DNA from: Acidimicrobiales bacterium
GTDB taxonomy: Bacteria; Actinomycetota; Acidimicrobiia; Acidimicrobiales; Acidimicrobilacustridaceae
Length of the DNA: 5,906 nucleotides
Assembly (NCBI GenBank): GCA_023264135.1
Contig: JALQSZ010000098.1
Location: 1 to 5,906 of the forward strand
Direction: 5' to 3'
Shown: one piece after another, positions 5,620 to 5,906 of the stretch
Numbering within the stretch: the stretch's first letter is position 1
Layout: each line of letters begins with the position of its first letter
Made by a program: the position numbers and the translations under genes
Notes under the pieces: generated by a model
What the model was told of the DNA's origin: nothing
The model's input: only the letters and a program-made list of their open reading frames with translations
The model's database searches: none

Positions 5620-5635
5620 GGTCATCGTGATGACC
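5620..5635. repeat. 16-bp palindrome covering a start codon
   Basis: GGTCATCGTGATGACC has perfect 7-bp arms around a central GT, with the ATG start of the rightmost gene at 5630-5632 inside the right arm. The centre is too tight for a full RNA hairpin (a 5-bp stem with a 6-nt loop would form), so a DNA operator near the transcription start is at least as likely as an RNA structure. Confidence 0.4.
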
Positions 5636-5906
5636 ACCGAGGTGATTCCCGGCACCAGAAAACTGCGCGGGAGCCTCGATATCGCGATGGGGATTCTCAT
5701 CATCCTCGCCTACATAGACCTGATCTCTGGTCAGCTCGCAGAAGGCACGTTCATGCCCGAGAGGCACTTTGCCTATCTCACCAACCAGACCAGCTACTCC
5801 AACATTGTGGTGTTGCTGGCGGGAGGAATCCTGGCGTGGACTCGGGCGGTGGACACTGTCCTCTATGCGACGGTCCGAGCAAACTTCACGGTCTATGCCG
5901 TGGTAG
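5630..5906 (+). CDS. N-terminal part of a membrane protein, possibly Pr6Pr-like (runs off window)
   Basis: An open frame from the ATG at 5630 continues to the last base and gives 92 residues. After a basic N-terminus (R10, K11, R13) there are hydrophobic segments at about 17-36 and 57-75, and a third begins near 85. Between the first two lies ERHFAYLTNQTSYSNIVV (44-61). The pattern of an aromatic residue, then xxTNQ/xxSN at the entrance of helix 2, resembles the Pr6Pr / FAR-17a (AIG1-like) membrane families, which usually have about six helices, but the match is from memory and partial. An in-frame TAG at 5618-5620 limits the start to GTG 5627 or ATG 5630. It diverges from the DUF2231 gene across an intergenic region of 86 bp. 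Function unknown. Confidence 0.82.
   Translation, partial: MTTEVIPGTRKLRGSLDIAMGILIILAYIDLISGQLAEGTFMPERHFAYLTNQTSYSNIVVLLAGGILAWTRAVDTVLYATVRANFTVYAVV

Noticed and set aside
1..5906. CRISPR arrays, tRNA or rRNA genes, insertion sequences, toxin-antitoxin or defence genes
   Set aside because: No tandem spaced repeats, transposase motifs, RNA gene consensus or defence-type domains were seen on either strand.

Overview
The window (5,906 bp, GC in the mid-50s by eye) reads as ordinary, densely coding bacterial chromosome. It most likely comes from an actinobacterium. The hints are a DUF2231-type membrane protein and a DUF1643 protein, an SDR subfamily with an expanded glycine motif that I associate with actinobacteria, a GTG start, several genes without a Shine-Dalgarno sequence, and possible leaderless promoters. 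GC is lower than in classic high-GC actinobacteria, so an aquatic lineage is plausible. This placement is inference. I see no rRNA, tRNA, CRISPR array, insertion sequence, phage gene or recognisable defence system.

Region 1 (1-1780, plus strand): the last 29 codons of an unidentified gene (1-90), then a crotonase-superfamily protein (130-939), then a short-chain dehydrogenase/reductase (956-1780). They are spaced by 39 and 16 nt and are probably co-transcribed. A crotonase followed by an SDR resembles a beta-oxidation-like acyl-CoA module, but the crotonase lacks both glutamates used for hydration, so its reaction is uncertain.

Region 2 (1805-5543, minus strand): five tightly packed genes, read from right to left. 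They encode a four-helix DUF2231 membrane protein, a DHA2-like major facilitator transporter, a DUF1643 protein, a small secreted lipoprotein and an alpha/beta hydrolase. Gaps are 11 to 39 nt, so one operon with a promoter near 5550-5580 is possible. The lipoprotein gene has the only perfect Shine-Dalgarno sequence. The hydrolase converges on the SDR gene with 24 nt between stop codons and no visible terminator.

Region 3 (5544-5906): a short divergent intergenic region with weak promoter-like elements on both strands and an imperfect dyad between them, then the 5' part of a plus-strand membrane protein, possibly Pr6Pr-like, that runs off the window.

The most unusual signal is at RNA/DNA structure level. 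Three of the gene starts (crotonase, transporter, last membrane protein) lie inside perfect 7-bp inverted repeats, and none of the three has a good ribosome binding site. At the crotonase start, a second copy of one arm lies upstream, giving two mutually exclusive pairings. At the transporter start, the dyad spans the upstream stop codon and the transporter GTG, as expected for translational coupling. These are hypotheses from hand inspection. I found no evidence for a wholly new multi-gene system.
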